This document shows positions 43,036-52,593 of a DNA stretch of 64,000 bases, one piece after another (position 1 is the stretch's first letter; each line of letters opens with the position of its first letter). The stretch is from Blastococcus mobilis. Lineage in GTDB: Bacteria; Actinomycetota; Actinomycetes; Mycobacteriales; Geodermatophilaceae. The notes under the pieces were generated by a model. That model made no database searches. It was not told the origin of the DNA and saw only the letters and a program-made list of their open reading frames with translations. The DNA lies in the NCBI RefSeq assembly GCF_900188025.1, contig NZ_FZNO01000012.1, positions 94,390-158,389 of the forward strand, in the 5' to 3' direction. The position numbers were made by a program, and so were the translations under genes.

Positions 43036-44483
43036 CGGGCGGCTCCGATCGGTGCGGCACGGCGGGCGTAGGTGACCCGGGGAACGGTGGCCCGCCGGGT
43101 GCGACCGTCGCCGTCGGTCCAGGCGACCTGCTCGGGGGTGTCGTCGAAGACGACGTCGAAGGCGCCGTCGGTGAGGGAGAAGTAGGTGACCAGCTCCGTG
43201 AGGCCCTGCTCGAGAGGGTGGTCGTGCAGGAGGGCGGCCAGGCCGACCTGTGGTCGCTGCAGCAGGGCCCGCCGCACGTGCGCGGTGAGCGGTGCCGGGT
43301 CGACGTGCACCTGCCCGAACAATGCGGCGGCATCGAAATCATCGTCCCCGCTCTGCACGTCGCTGCTGTCGAGGGTGATGCGCGCCTGCGGCGTGTAGAG
43401 GGGACGTTCCATCGGCAGGACGACGGTGGGTGCCAGCGCGTCGATCTCGACGGTCAGCTCTACGCGCCGTTCCCCGCGCAGCTGGAGCGCGGCGGTCTCG
43501 ATGCTGCGCAGGATGTCCATGACTCGCCGGTTCTCCAGCCAGACCCGGTCGTCGAGGTAGCGGCGCAGCTGTTCGGAGAGGGTGCGCACGGTCGTCTGGG
43601 TGCGCTCGCCGGCGGCCAGCCATTCGTGGTGGATCGCGCGCAGCCGGTCGTCGCCGTCGGCGAGTGCGGGCAGCTCGTGCACCCGCCGCAGCAGGTCGGT
43701 GAGCTCCTCCTGACGGGTGGGGGAAAGGAGGAAGTCGTAGAAGGCGTGGAAGCTCTTGCCCTGGTCGGAGTCGGCGATGCTCGCCCGGCCGTCGACCACC
43801 TGCTCGAGCAGGCCGCCCTTCGCGCCGTCCCAGGTGGTGATCTGCTCGCGCAGCTCGCGGTCGAGCGCCCGGAAGTTGCCCCGACCTCGCGGAAGTCGGC
43901 CAGCAGCTCCCGGGCGGTGCCGGCGAACTGCTGGTAGCGGTCTCTCTGCGCGGACGGGTCCATGACGTCGACCTCGCCGCGCCGGACGCGTTCGATCTCA
44001 TCATCGATCTCCTGCCTCCGGCGCTCGAGCTCGGCGAGGCGGGTGTCGGGATCGGCCTCGGCGCCGTAGACCATCTGGCGCAGCAGGTCGACGACGGTGT
44101 TGAGCCGGGACTCGGTGCCGACGAAGGTGCGGGCCCGGAGCGAGGCGCACCAGGCGACCGCCTTCTCCGCGGCGGGGGTGGCGTCGAAGTGCGGTGTCGG
44201 AACCGGTGAGGTAGTACTTGCGCAGCCAGCCGGCGTCGGGAGCGGCCCATGCGTCGAGGTAGGCCCGAGCGGGCTTCGGGAAGAGTGGCGCTTCCTGCCC
44301 CTCGTTCAGGGCGTGGAGGACGTCGTCGAGCCGGTCGGCCAGCTCACCGGCGGCGATGCCGCGGACGTTGCCCTCGACGAACACCTGGTCGAGGAAGCTG
44401 ATGATCAGTGGGGCGTGGTCGGCGCGAACCAGCCGCCACGCTGGGCTGTGGCGTTGCAGTGCGGCGACGTCGTCGTAGTGCAC
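43032..44483 (-). CDS. jetA: Wadjet kleisin subunit JetA (DUF3375), two compensating frameshifts
   Basis: A DUF3375 protein of ~483 residues. The start frame gives HSPAWRLVRADHAPLIISFL and WLRKYYLTGSD. The frame then gains one base near 44,194 to continue as HFDATPAAEKAVAWCASL, TFVGTESRLNTVVDLLRQMVYGAE. It loses one base near 43,880 to resume as NFRALDRELREQITTWDGAKGG and on to the C terminus. Together the full family sequence is present. As written an early stop occurs at 44,001. The compensating pair suggests sequence errors or an ancient broken allele. It is first in the operon. Confidence 0.85.
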
Positions 44484-44572
44484 GGCACCTCCGGCTCGGG
44501 TTCGCGATGGACGCCGATGCTAGGGACGGCCACCGACAGAACCCAGGGCCCGCGGTGACGAGTCGCCGGCAC

Positions 44573-45865
44573 TCAGGTCTGCGGCGAGACCGGAACGGGA
44601 CGGTTGGGCGGCGAGACCCGGGTGTCCCACCGCGTGCTGACGAGCTGCCGTTCGGTGTGGGTGACGAGGGAGAAGACGTCCGTGGCGGTGTAACCGGTCG
44701 TGCCGCGTTCGACCGAACGACGCGCGAGGATCCCGGCGTCGGCCAGCTCTTCCAGCGCTGCCCGCGCCGCCGGGAACGAGACGCCCAGGCGCCGCTGCGC
44801 CGTCCGGGACGTCAGAATCGGGACCTCGGGCAGGGTGCGGAGGATGCGGGAGGTCGCTGAGTCGGACCGTGGAGTCTCGCGCCGGCCCTGCGCGGTGCGG
44901 TGCTCGGCCAGCTTCGTCTCCCACTCGACCTGCAACCCGGCGATCTGGCCGGCGAACAGCTGAGCCTGTTGCGCGGCGACCGTTGTGGCGTGGAGGAAGA
45001 CGTCGAGCCATGCGGCGACGGCTGCGGCGGCGTCGACGCTGTCCGGCGCGCCCACGTATCGGTAGGCGGTCAAACCCTCGACGTAGCGACCTCGCAGGGT
45101 CGAGAGCACGAGGCTCACCGGGAGGATCGCCGACGGCGTGAGGCCGCGGCGGGTCAGCACGGTATGGATGAGGGCGCGTCCCACCCGGCCGTTGCCGTCG
45201 GTGAAGGGATGGATCGTCTCGAACTGGGCGTGCACGATGCCGGCCTGCACGAGCGGGGCGTGAACGGAACCGTTCATGTAGTCGACCAGGTCGGCCATCA
45301 GGCCCGGAACCAGGTCGGGCGGTGGCGGGACGAACTCGGCTGACAGCGGGTGCCAGGCGGAGCCGCCGATCCAGTTCTGCACACGGCGCAACCCGTGGTG
45401 GGCCTCCTCGGGCAGCAGAGCGCGGTGGAGTGCCTCGATGTCGTCGACGGCGATGGCGTCTGCGGTGGCCAGCTCCTCACCGGCCCGGCGGAGGAGGGTG
45501 ATGTTGTTGGCGACGAGGCGCGCCTGGTCGCTGAACCCCCGAACGTCCTCGTCCTGCGCGAGCTCCGCGAGAGCGACCTGTTGGGGGGAGGGCGCGATGC
45601 CCTCGATGAGGGAGCTGGCGATGGCCTCCGACCGCAGCAGGAAACGCGCCAGGCCCTCCAGGCCCTGCGCTCCCGGGCCGTTGGTCAGCTCCCGGACCGC
45701 TCGCTCCGCGACAGTGGCGGCGTGGTTGGCCTCGCGCGACATGCTCAAGGGCCGCGAGGTCACCAGGTCGGGCTCGTAGCGGCGGTACGGGCCGAAGAGC
45801 CGATCGGCGCGGGGGACCATGGTCAGGTCCGCGTGCTCCCACACCGCATCCAGCCATCGCGCCAT
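44573..45865 (-). CDS. Fic family protein (AMP-transferase type)
   Basis: A 430-residue Fic protein. The inhibitory helix SSLIEG (residues ~84-89) is N-terminal, marking class II, and the Fic motif HPFTDGNGRVGR is at ~219-230, with all catalytic residues. A C-terminal winged-helix region follows (ILTSRTAQRRLGVSFPAARAALEELADAGILARR). It probably transfers AMP to a target protein and may control its own promoter through the winged helix. ATG 45865 is the start; GTG 45871 is two codons earlier. It lies 89 bp upstream of jetA on the same strand. Confidence 0.9.
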   Translation of the reverse strand: MARWLDAVWEHADLTMVPRADRLFGPYRRYEPDLVTSRPLSMSREANHAATVAERAVRELTNGPGAQGLEGLARFLLRSEAIASSLIEGIAPSPQQVALAELAQDEDVRGFSDQARLVANNITLLRRAGEELATADAIAVDDIEALHRALLPEEAHHGLRRVQNWIGGSAWHPLSAEFVPPPPDLVPGLMADLVDYMNGSVHAPLVQAGIVHAQFETIHPFTDGNGRVGRALIHTVLTRRGLTPSAILPVSLVLSTLRGRYVEGLTAYRYVGAPDSVDAAAAVAAWLDVFLHATTVAAQQAQLFAGQIAGLQVEWETKLAEHRTAQGRRETPRSDSATSRILRTLPEVPILTSRTAQRRLGVSFPAARAALEELADAGILARRSVERGTTGYTATDVFSLVTHTERQLVSTRWDTRVSPPNRPVPVSPQT

Positions 45866-45871
45866 GGGCAC

Positions 45872-45945
45872 AACCTTTCACGGGGCGCCGTGCTGTTAAA
45901 GCATGACGCGCGATCCTTTGATGGGTCTGCGTCCCGTGAAAGGTT
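45872..45945. promoter_or_regulatory. 13-bp inverted repeat at the Fic start
   Basis: AACCTTTCACGGG (45872-45884) is the exact reverse complement of 45933-45945. A partial third copy, CCTTTGATGGG, lies at 45915-45925. The left arm begins six bases from the Fic start. A winged-helix protein, possibly Fic itself, may bind the pair. Confidence 0.6.
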
Positions 45946-46052
45946 TGTGGCGTCGTTCTGAGTCAGGTCACTGCTGCTGCCGGCGCTGGCGCACCTCTCA
46001 AGGTTCGACGGCCCCGCGTGGCGGGGCTTCACGCCCTCGGCAGGATGACCTC

Positions 46053-47335
46053 ATGCGCAACGACGCGGCGGACGTCCTCGATCGGCTGCGTGACTCGCGG
46101 GACCCGCGGTTGCTGCGGCTGATCGATGACGCGCTCCGGGCCGACACCGTGACGCCGCCCGATCCGGACGTGGTGGAGCCCTACCGCTGGTTCCTGGCGC
46201 GTGTGGGGGACGGCCTGAAGCTGACCGCCGCCGGCTACCTGCCCCCGGCGGTGGTCAGCGAGATCATGCGGAGGTTCGGCTGGGACGCCGACTGGGTCGG
46301 TGCCGGCAACCGGGAGGACCTCACCGTTCCGGTCTCCGCTCTGCGTACCTCGGCCCGGCGGCTCGGTCTGGTGCGGGTCCATCGCGGGGTCCTGCTGCAG
46401 AGCGTCGCCGGACGGCGGCTGGCCGAGGATCCGGACGGCCTCTGGCAGCACATCGCGGCGCGGCTTCCCCTGGGCAGCCGCGACGTCGAGCTGCAGGCCG
46501 GCGTCCTCTGGTTGCTCGCCATCGCGGCGAGGAGACCGGACCCGGAGCACGTGGTGGCGCTCGGCCTCCGGGCCCTCGGTTGGGTCGGCGGGACGGGGGA
46601 TCGCCGGACGCGGCAGACGCCCGTGCGCTCGTCCGCGACACGGAGACGGTGTTCGACCGGCTCGGTCTCCTTGCCCGTCGCCGTCTGCCCGGGATCGTCG
46701 AATCGGCGGTCGCGCTGGCCCGTGCGGCGCTGCTCGGCGCCGCGGTCGAACCCCCGCCTTCCGCACCGAAGAGCGACGGTGTCGCCATCGAGCTCACCGT
46801 CACGCTCGCCGACGTCCACCCTCCGGTGTGGCGGCGGATCGCGGTGCCCGGGGCGTTGACGCTGCGGGAGCTGCACGCCGTGCTGCAGACGGCGATGGGC
46901 TGGCAGGACGCACACCTGCACCTGTTCCGCGTCGGGAACGTCCTCTACGGCGACATCGAGGACTTCCCCGGCGAGCTGCGCGACGACGAGACCACCACCG
47001 TCTCCGATGTGGCGCGCATCGCCGGCGAGTTCCGCTACGAGTACGACTTCGGCGACGGTTGGGAGCACGCCATCCAGGTCGGCCAGCGGCTGCTGGCGGT
47101 CGGGCTCGGCACCCCGCACTGTTTCGACGGGGCCCGCGCATGCCCACCGGAGGACTGCGGGGGCGCTCCGGGCTACGACCGGCTGCTCGTGGTGCTGGCC
47201 GACCCGGCTCACCCCGAGCACGCCGAGCTGGTCGACTGGGTCGGGGCTGAGTTCGATCCCGAGGCGTTCGACCGCGACGCGACCAACGGGCTGCTGGAGC
47301 TCTACGACCGGCACACGCGCCGGCGCCGCTCCTGA
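46053..47335 (+). pseudogene. Plasmid pRiA4b ORF-3-like protein, one-base frameshift
   Basis: The N-terminal 180 codons (LRLIDDALRADTVTPPD ... ALGLRALGWVGG) are in one frame. The C-terminal IS1096/pRiA4b ORF-3-like domain (VTLADVHPPVWRRIAVPG, TLRELHAVLQTAMGW, YDFGDGWEHAIQV, CPPEDCGG) is in the next. The break is at a run of five G near 46,597, where one G seems missing. Corrected, the protein is ~427 residues. The domain family is linked to mobile elements; the function is unknown. Confidence 0.75.
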
Positions 47336-47372
47336 ACGGGCGGACGACGGCGTGCGAATTCGTGTCAGCCGG

Positions 47373-47756
47373 TTACCGAGGAACGACGGTGATCGGACAC
47401 CGCGATCCCGGTGCTCGACCGAGTCGGCCGTCGGCGGTCACGACGGCGCAGCCGAGGGCCTCCGCGAGTGTTACGTAGGAGGCGTCGTAGGCCGACATGT
47501 TGTCCCGCAGCTGCCAGATCCGCTCGAGCAGTGGGGACACGGGGTGGCGGACGATGCCGAGCCGGCGCCAGGTGTCCAGCGCAGCCCATGCCTGTTCGGC
47601 AGTAACTGACCGTGTGACGACCTGCCGACGCATCCCGTTGACGATCTCGGAATCGATGAGGTGGGGGACGTGGAGCTGCTCGCTGGACAGCAGCCCCCGG
47701 GCGGGGCCGGCGTTGAGCACTGCCGACAACGCAGCCGAGGCATCGACCACGATCAC
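47373..47756 (-). CDS. vapC: VapC-type PIN-domain toxin
   Basis: A 127-residue PIN RNase. The acidic residues are placed as expected: [12 protein letters not shown] at the N terminus, [10 protein letters not shown], and [23 protein letters not shown] near the C terminus. It should cut specific RNAs when freed from its antitoxin. GTG 47756 overlaps the antitoxin stop by four bases. It is preceded by vapB in the usual order. Confidence 0.88.
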   Translation of the reverse strand: MIVVDASAALSAVLNAGPARGLLSSEQLHVPHLIDSEIVNGMRRQVVTRSVTAEQAWAALDTWRRLGIVRHPVSPLLERIWQLRDNMSAYDASYVTLAEALGCAVVTADGRLGRAPGSRCPITVVPR

Positions 47757-47974
47757 CGTGCGGCGCGCCCGGAGTGCAGATCCTCGACGATCGTGGCCGG
47801 ATCCACGTCGAGGTCCGGCAGATCGTCCAGCAGCAATGGGTTGTCGGCTCGGCGGGAAATCTCGGCGAGTTCGCGTACCGCCAGGGCGCTGACGGACGTC
47901 GAACTCCGTGCGGCAAGTCGCTCCAGACGTTCGACGACGTCGTCCGGAACGTTGCGGAGGTAGAGCGTCCTCAT
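47753..47974 (-). CDS. vapB: VapB-type antitoxin
   Basis: A 73-residue ribbon-helix-helix antitoxin ([34 protein letters not shown]) with an acidic C-terminal toxin-binding tail ([23 protein letters not shown]). It binds and silences VapC and represses the pair. A 12-bp palindrome with half-site AGTGCA (48004-48015) lies 30 bp upstream, amid other TGCA-rich repeats that may form its operator. ATG 47974. Confidence 0.85.
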   Translation of the reverse strand: MRTLYLRNVPDDVVERLERLAARSSTSVSALAVRELAEISRRADNPLLLDDLPDLDVDPATIVEDLHSGRAAR

Positions 47975-48206
47975 GTTGCAGAATGCTAGCAGCGAGCATG
48001 CACAGTGCAAGCACTATTGTGCAGGGGGCACTGAAGCACCTCGGTGTCTGACTCGCGCCGGTCCGAGCAGAGCCGGTGCCTCCGGCATGTCCAATACCGG
48101 TCGGGAGGGGCGGAGATGTCGTCCCGGTCACAGATCGTTCCCCCCGTCGGGGTGAACCTCGCACGGTGGGCTGAGGAAGCGCACTGCAGACGACGAGAAC
48201 AGGATC

Positions 48207-50045
48207 ATGGCCATCGGCATGCTGGACGGCGGACTGAGCTCGCTCTCCGACGCGAGCGCTGCTCCTGTGACGGTGGGTGACCTCGCCTTCGACGTCGACG
48301 TGCTGCCGGGCACCAGCACCTGCGAGGACCTCGACCGCCTTTTCGGCCGCAGCTCCGGCCGCACCTGCGCGGTGATCCGGCATCCCGATCTGGACGGCGT
48401 GGTCGGCCTGGTCGAGCGCGGCCCGTTCGAGGCCCTGATGAGCGGGCCCTACGGCTACGGCCGGTCCCTCTACGGCCGCCGCCCCGTGGCCGAGATCGCC
48501 CAGTGGGACGCGCTGATCCTCCCGCCGGACACCAGCGTGGTCGACGCCTCGAGCCGGGCGATCACCCGGTCGGCCGCGCACGTGCAGGACCACGTCCTAG
48601 TGCAGGACGCGGACGGCGTGCGTGCGGTGCCGATGCCGGTGCTGCTGTCGGCGGTGGCGCGCGACCTGGCCGACCAGGCGCTCCGCGACCCGCTGACCGG
48701 CCTGGCCAACCGGGAGGCGTTCTTCGGGCGGGTGGAGGAGTCCTGCCGCCGCAGCGCCACGCAGCTCGGCCACCAGACCGCCGTCCTCTACCTCGACCTG
48801 GACGGCTTCAAGGGCGTCAACGACACCCTCGGGCACGACCGCGGCGACGCCCTGCTGTGCGAGATCGCCACCGCGTTGACCGACGTGGCCCGACCGGTCG
48901 ACCTCGTCGCCCGGCTCGGCGGCGACGAGTTCGCCGTCTGCGTCGACATTGACACCGACGGTCCGGAGGGCGACTCCGCGTCGGCGGAAACCATCGCCCG
49001 CCGCATGCACCAGGCCGTCACGTCGCTGACCCGGGACGACGGCGTCGCCCAGCGGATCGCGGTGAGCGTCGGGGTCGCGGTGACGGCGACGGGCGGCCAG
49101 ACCGACCCGCAGGCGCTGGTGCGCGCCGCCGACCTCGCCATGTACACGGGGAAGCGCAGCGGTGGGAACGGCGTCACCGGGCCGGTCGTGGTCTCCACCT
49201 CCGCCGACGCCGACCCGCTGCTGGACACCACCGTCAGCGAGGCCACCGACCGCGGCGAGTTCCTGCTGCTGTACCAGCCGATCGTCCACCTGGCCGACGG
49301 CCGGCTGGCGAGCCTGGAGGCCCTGGTCCGCTGGCAGCATCCCCGGCTGGGCTTCCTGATGCCGGACGCCTTCCTGCCGGCCGTGGCCCGCGCCGGGCAG
49401 CTGATCGCCCTCGACGACTGGGTGCTGCGGACCGCCACCCGCGAGTTCGCCGACTGGCGGCAGGCGGAGGCCGATGACGGTCGGGACGGGCTGGTGTCGC
49501 TCAACGTGAACGTGAGCACCGACCGGCTGCTCGCGCCCGGGCTGTGCGACGTGCTGCTGTCGGCCACGGCCGACAGCGGCCTGCAGCCGGCGCTGGTGCG
49601 CGTCGAGGTGCCCGAGCAGCTGGTCGTGGACCAGCTGTCTGCCGCGGCCGGGCCGCTGACCCAGCTGAGCGCCGCCGGCTTCAAGGTGACCCTCGACGAC
49701 GTCGGAGCCGGCGGGACGGCGCTGCGACACCTGCGCGACGTGCGCACCGACGGGCTGAAGATCGACCGCTCGTACGTGCAGGGCATCCTGACCGCCGACC
49801 GCGACCGGGCCCTGGTGCAGCTGCTCGTCGACTTCGCGGCGAGCACCGGCACCGCGGTAACGGCCGAGGGCGTGGAGACGCTGGAGCAGCGCGACGCGCT
49901 GCTGGAGATGGGCTGCCGGTACGCGCAGGGCTGGCTGTTCTCGAAGGCGGCGCCGCTCGCCGAGGCCCGGGCACCGAAGCGCCGGGTCCCCGCGCAGCGG
50001 ATACCGGCCGGCGGGCGCCTCGTCCGGATCGACGCGCCGGACTAG
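48207..50045 (+). CDS. GGDEF-EAL protein with N-terminal CBS-like region
   Basis: A 612-residue c-di-GMP protein. Residues ~25-150 form a CBS-like sensing region. The GGDEF domain has LTGLANREAFF, YLDLDGFKGVNDTLGHDRGD and an intact RLGGDEFAV (238-242). The EAL domain has SLEALVRWQHP (371-373) and AEGVETLEQ, but DDVGAG instead of DDFGTG. Cyclase activity is likely; phosphodiesterase activity is less sure. It ends with a TAG stop, showing that TAG still terminates here. ATG 48207. Its trigger is unknown. Confidence 0.87.
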   Translation: MAIGMLDGGLSSLSDASAAPVTVGDLAFDVDVLPGTSTCEDLDRLFGRSSGRTCAVIRHPDLDGVVGLVERGPFEALMSGPYGYGRSLYGRRPVAEIAQWDALILPPDTSVVDASSRAITRSAAHVQDHVLVQDADGVRAVPMPVLLSAVARDLADQALRDPLTGLANREAFFGRVEESCRRSATQLGHQTAVLYLDLDGFKGVNDTLGHDRGDALLCEIATALTDVARPVDLVARLGGDEFAVCVDIDTDGPEGDSASAETIARRMHQAVTSLTRDDGVAQRIAVSVGVAVTATGGQTDPQALVRAADLAMYTGKRSGGNGVTGPVVVSTSADADPLLDTTVSEATDRGEFLLLYQPIVHLADGRLASLEALVRWQHPRLGFLMPDAFLPAVARAGQLIALDDWVLRTATREFADWRQAEADDGRDGLVSLNVNVSTDRLLAPGLCDVLLSATADSGLQPALVRVEVPEQLVVDQLSAAAGPLTQLSAAGFKVTLDDVGAGGTALRHLRDVRTDGLKIDRSYVQGILTADRDRALVQLLVDFAASTGTAVTAEGVETLEQRDALLEMGCRYAQGWLFSKAAPLAEARAPKRRVPAQRIPAGGRLVRIDAPD

Positions 50046-50054
50046 GCCGTCCCC

Positions 50055-50237
50055 GGCATCAACCAGTGTCGAAGTCGGCGTCTGGGTGACGACCGGACCA
50101 TCGTGAGCAAGCGCCGTGGCGGCGATCCAGGAGTCGTTCGCGTTGACCCGCTGGCCGGCGCGGAGCTCGCCGTGGGTCACGATCGAGACGGCGACCTCGT
50201 CGGCGAGCGCCAAGCCGATGCTCACCGGCTCCGTCAT
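50055..50237 (-). pseudogene. vapC (PIN toxin) remnant
   Basis: On the minus strand a fragment reads VAVSIVTHGELRAGQRVNANDSWIAATALAHDGPVVTQ, the centre and C terminus of a VapC. The N terminus is missing, a stretch after ELRAG is deleted, and a one-base shift after VVTQ hides the expected DADFD ending. It is non-functional. Confidence 0.65.
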
Positions 50238-50295
50238 CCGCCGGACGGTGCCCCGCTGAGCGAGCCGGCGCGCGCTCCGCGCCGGCCGCCGTCCC

Positions 50296-50916
50296 TCAGA
50301 CCATCTCTGGGACGCGCAGGTGGTGGATCACCAGCTCGAACTCGGCCATGTCCGTGATCTCCAGGCCCATCTGCTGGGTGAACTGCTCGCGCATCCCCCG
50401 CACCGCCTCGGCGGAACGGTCCAGAGACCCACGGTCGTCGTAGGTGGCGGTCAGAACACTCATGCCGGTCTGCCGGTCTCCCATCACGCTGACGCTGCAG
50501 AAGCCCTCGATCTCATCCAGACGCGGCACGAGGCCCGTACGGAAGGTCTCGGCCATGTCGTCCATGCGGGCGGGATCGCCGCGGGTCCAGGTGACGCGGC
50601 AGCAGGCGCCCTCGGGCGCTCGGTGCGCGCGGTGCAGGACGGCGATCTCCCATTCTTGGACGTCGAACTGGCCACCCATCACATCGACGGCCCGCTCGCG
50701 CATGGCGCGGACCGCTTCTCTGCTGGCGCTCATCGACTCCTCGGAGTCCCAGCTGGTCGTGACGATGCACCGGCCGGAGTCGCGGTCGCCGAGCATGGAC
50801 AGGCCCATACAGCCGGGCATGCTCTGCACCGCGGGCATGACCTCGTCGCGTACGTAGGCGATGCCCTCGTCGATGCGCTGCGGGTCGGCGTGGACGGTGG
50901 TGGAACGGGCGTACAT
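50296..50916 (-). CDS. Tandem ABM-like domain protein, paralogue 4
   Basis: A 206-residue copy: MYARSTT start, PAVQSMPGCMGLSMLGDRDSGR, VPRLDEIEGFCSVSVMGDRQTGM, end HHLRVPEMV (a slightly altered C terminus). CCRVTW and GAGAGGAGG before the ATG match the other members. It lies inside the defence-rich region. The leader hairpin is at 50940-50962. Confidence 0.8.
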   Translation of the reverse strand: MYARSTTVHADPQRIDEGIAYVRDEVMPAVQSMPGCMGLSMLGDRDSGRCIVTTSWDSEESMSASREAVRAMRERAVDVMGGQFDVQEWEIAVLHRAHRAPEGACCRVTWTRGDPARMDDMAETFRTGLVPRLDEIEGFCSVSVMGDRQTGMSVLTATYDDRGSLDRSAEAVRGMREQFTQQMGLEITDMAEFELVIHHLRVPEMV

Positions 50917-50939
50917 GCCGCCCTCCTCTCGGGATGGTG

Positions 50940-50962
50940 GGCGACGCCCCGGCGGCGTCGCC
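50940..50962 (-). promoter_or_regulatory. Conserved leader hairpin of ABM paralogue 4
   Basis: On the minus strand GGCGACGCC pairs perfectly with GGCGTCGCC (nine pairs) around loop GCCGG, ending 23 nt before the ATG. It is the cleanest of the five. Confidence 0.65.
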
Positions 50963-51367
50963 GCGGGAGAGATGCTGCTCGCCTCTGCGGCTGACCAACA
51001 GACCGCTGCGCGTGCTGGGCACGATCTGCCGCACGGCGCACACGCACCGCCTCGGTCAGTGCTGCTGCCGCCTGGCCGGGGCGACTCCGTGGCCAGGCGT
51101 CCAGGGCGGCGGAACCGTCGTAGTGCTGTGGTCGACGAGCGTGCCGATGTCCGTTGTCGTGATCATGGACCGTGCTAGCGGCAAACCTTGTCAGCGGCTC
51201 GGGCAGAGGCGCGCCGCGGGCCCAGGCGTGCTGACTCCCACCGTCCCGTGTGAATCTTCGGGCGTGTTCATCGAGAGGAGTTGCATGGGGGAGAAGCTTC
51301 TACCGGGCGGGCAGGGCGTGTTGCTGAGCAGCCACTGCGACGTCGTCGGCTTCGAGGTGTCAAGCGC
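50963..51367. other. 405-bp region without a supported gene
   Basis: It lies between divergent genes. Open frames here lack consistent GC3 bias, and no repeat or RNA gene was found. It presumably holds the promoters of ABM paralogue 4 and of the nuclease pair. Confidence 0.4.
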
Positions 51368-51964
51368 GTGAGCGCGGACGACGGCCGACTGCAGCCACCG
51401 CCGGCCCGGCTCCTGAGCGGTGAAGAACCGATCGCCGGGTCGACGGGCACGGTGCGGGACTTCTGGGCCTGGGCGCTGTCGGACCTGCGGGGGAACACGG
51501 TCCGGCCGATGCTGGCCGAGTTCCTCGTCGCTCAGGCGCTGGGCGCCACGTCTCGGCCGCGAATCGAGTGGGATGCCTACGACATCGTGACGCCGGACGG
51601 GATTCGGGTCGAGGTGAAGTCCAGCGCGTATCTGCAGGCTTGGGCGCAGGCTCGGCCATCGTCCATCCGCTTCGGCGGGCTCAACGGCCGGACCTGGGAC
51701 TCAACGGTCGGCTACGCGCCTTCGGCCACCTACAACGCTGATGTCTACGTCTTCGCCCTCATGACCGCACGGGATCACGCCTCATACGACCCGCTGGACC
51801 TGGCGCAATGGCGGTACTGGGTTCTTCCCCGCCGGATCGTGGAGGCGACCGGGCAGCGCAGCATGGCACTCTCCCGAGTCGAGCACCTCGCCGGCGCTCC
51901 GGTCTCGCACGACGGGCTGGCCGAGGCCGTGTGCGCAGCCGCGGAACGGGGTGGAGCCTCGTGA
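51368..51964 (+). CDS. PD-(D/E)XK nuclease-like protein
   Basis: A 198-residue protein. RPMLAEFLVAQALGATS precedes IEWDAYDIVTPDGIRVEVKSSAYLQAW, which contains the D-x(n)-E-V-K nuclease core (Glu82, Lys84) and the following Ser-Ser-Ala typical of restriction-like folds. GTG 51368 begins the compact domain. The stop overlaps the next GTG (GTGA), coupling it to a GIY-YIG protein. A nuclease pair for defence or DNA repair is likely; the target is unknown. Confidence 0.75.
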   Translation: MSADDGRLQPPPARLLSGEEPIAGSTGTVRDFWAWALSDLRGNTVRPMLAEFLVAQALGATSRPRIEWDAYDIVTPDGIRVEVKSSAYLQAWAQARPSSIRFGGLNGRTWDSTVGYAPSATYNADVYVFALMTARDHASYDPLDLAQWRYWVLPRRIVEATGQRSMALSRVEHLAGAPVSHDGLAEAVCAAAERGGAS

Positions 51965-52518
51965 GCGTGGTCGATCTGCGCGGCGGCGTCGTAACCCTCG
52001 AACGGGCACGGGACGCTGTGCCGACCGAGCCGGGTGTCTATGCGTGGTGGTCGCTGCCGGGCGCCCTGCCGGGCATCACCGGGCCGTGTCACCCGGACGG
52101 CGAGCACGAGTTGATTTACGTCGGCATCGCGCGCAGCGGGCCGTCGTCGGTTGCGACCTTGCGCAGCAGGGTGCTGGGCAACCATGTCCGGGGGACGACG
52201 GGGCAGTCGACGCTGCGTCGATCACTCGCCGCGCTTCTCTTCGAGCAGCGGAACTGGCGCAGCCGTTTCACCGACCGCCCGCTGCTCGTCCCGGACGATG
52301 AGCTGCGGCTCGACGATTGGATGCAGCAGCACCTGGCACTGACCTGGGCGGTGCACGAGGAGCCGTGGACCATGGAGGCGCAGGTGATCGCGGAGCTCAC
52401 CCCGCCGCTCAACCAGTCGGCCAACTCGTCGCACCCGCTGTACCGCGTCGTCCGAGAAGCCCGGCGGCGGTGGCGGCAGGCGGCCCAGGAAGTCAGTGAG
52501 CGCACGTCCGACGAGTGA
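51961..52518 (+). CDS. GIY-YIG nuclease-like protein
   Basis: A 185-residue protein with GVYAWW (~residue 25) and LIYVGIARSG (~53) forming the GIY-YIG strands, an Arg in TLRSRVLGNHVRG and the catalytic Glu in TMEAQVIAELTPPLNQ. The spacing between the two strands is longer than in UvrC. It is coupled by 4-bp overlap to the PD-(D/E)XK gene. Confidence 0.8.
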   Translation: MSVVDLRGGVVTLERARDAVPTEPGVYAWWSLPGALPGITGPCHPDGEHELIYVGIARSGPSSVATLRSRVLGNHVRGTTGQSTLRRSLAALLFEQRNWRSRFTDRPLLVPDDELRLDDWMQQHLALTWAVHEEPWTMEAQVIAELTPPLNQSANSSHPLYRVVREARRRWRQAAQEVSERTSDE

Positions 52519-52593
52519 GCGACCGCTCCGCCGCTCGCAGACCTGACCGTGTCGTGCGGTCGTTCGGGGCAGGCCGACCGGTGGAATGCGGGC

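Noticed and set aside
46011..46027. GCCCCGC-GTG-GCGGGGC hairpin as a terminator
   Set aside because: It lies 25 bp upstream of a gene in the same direction with no T-run; it is more likely part of a leader or chance.
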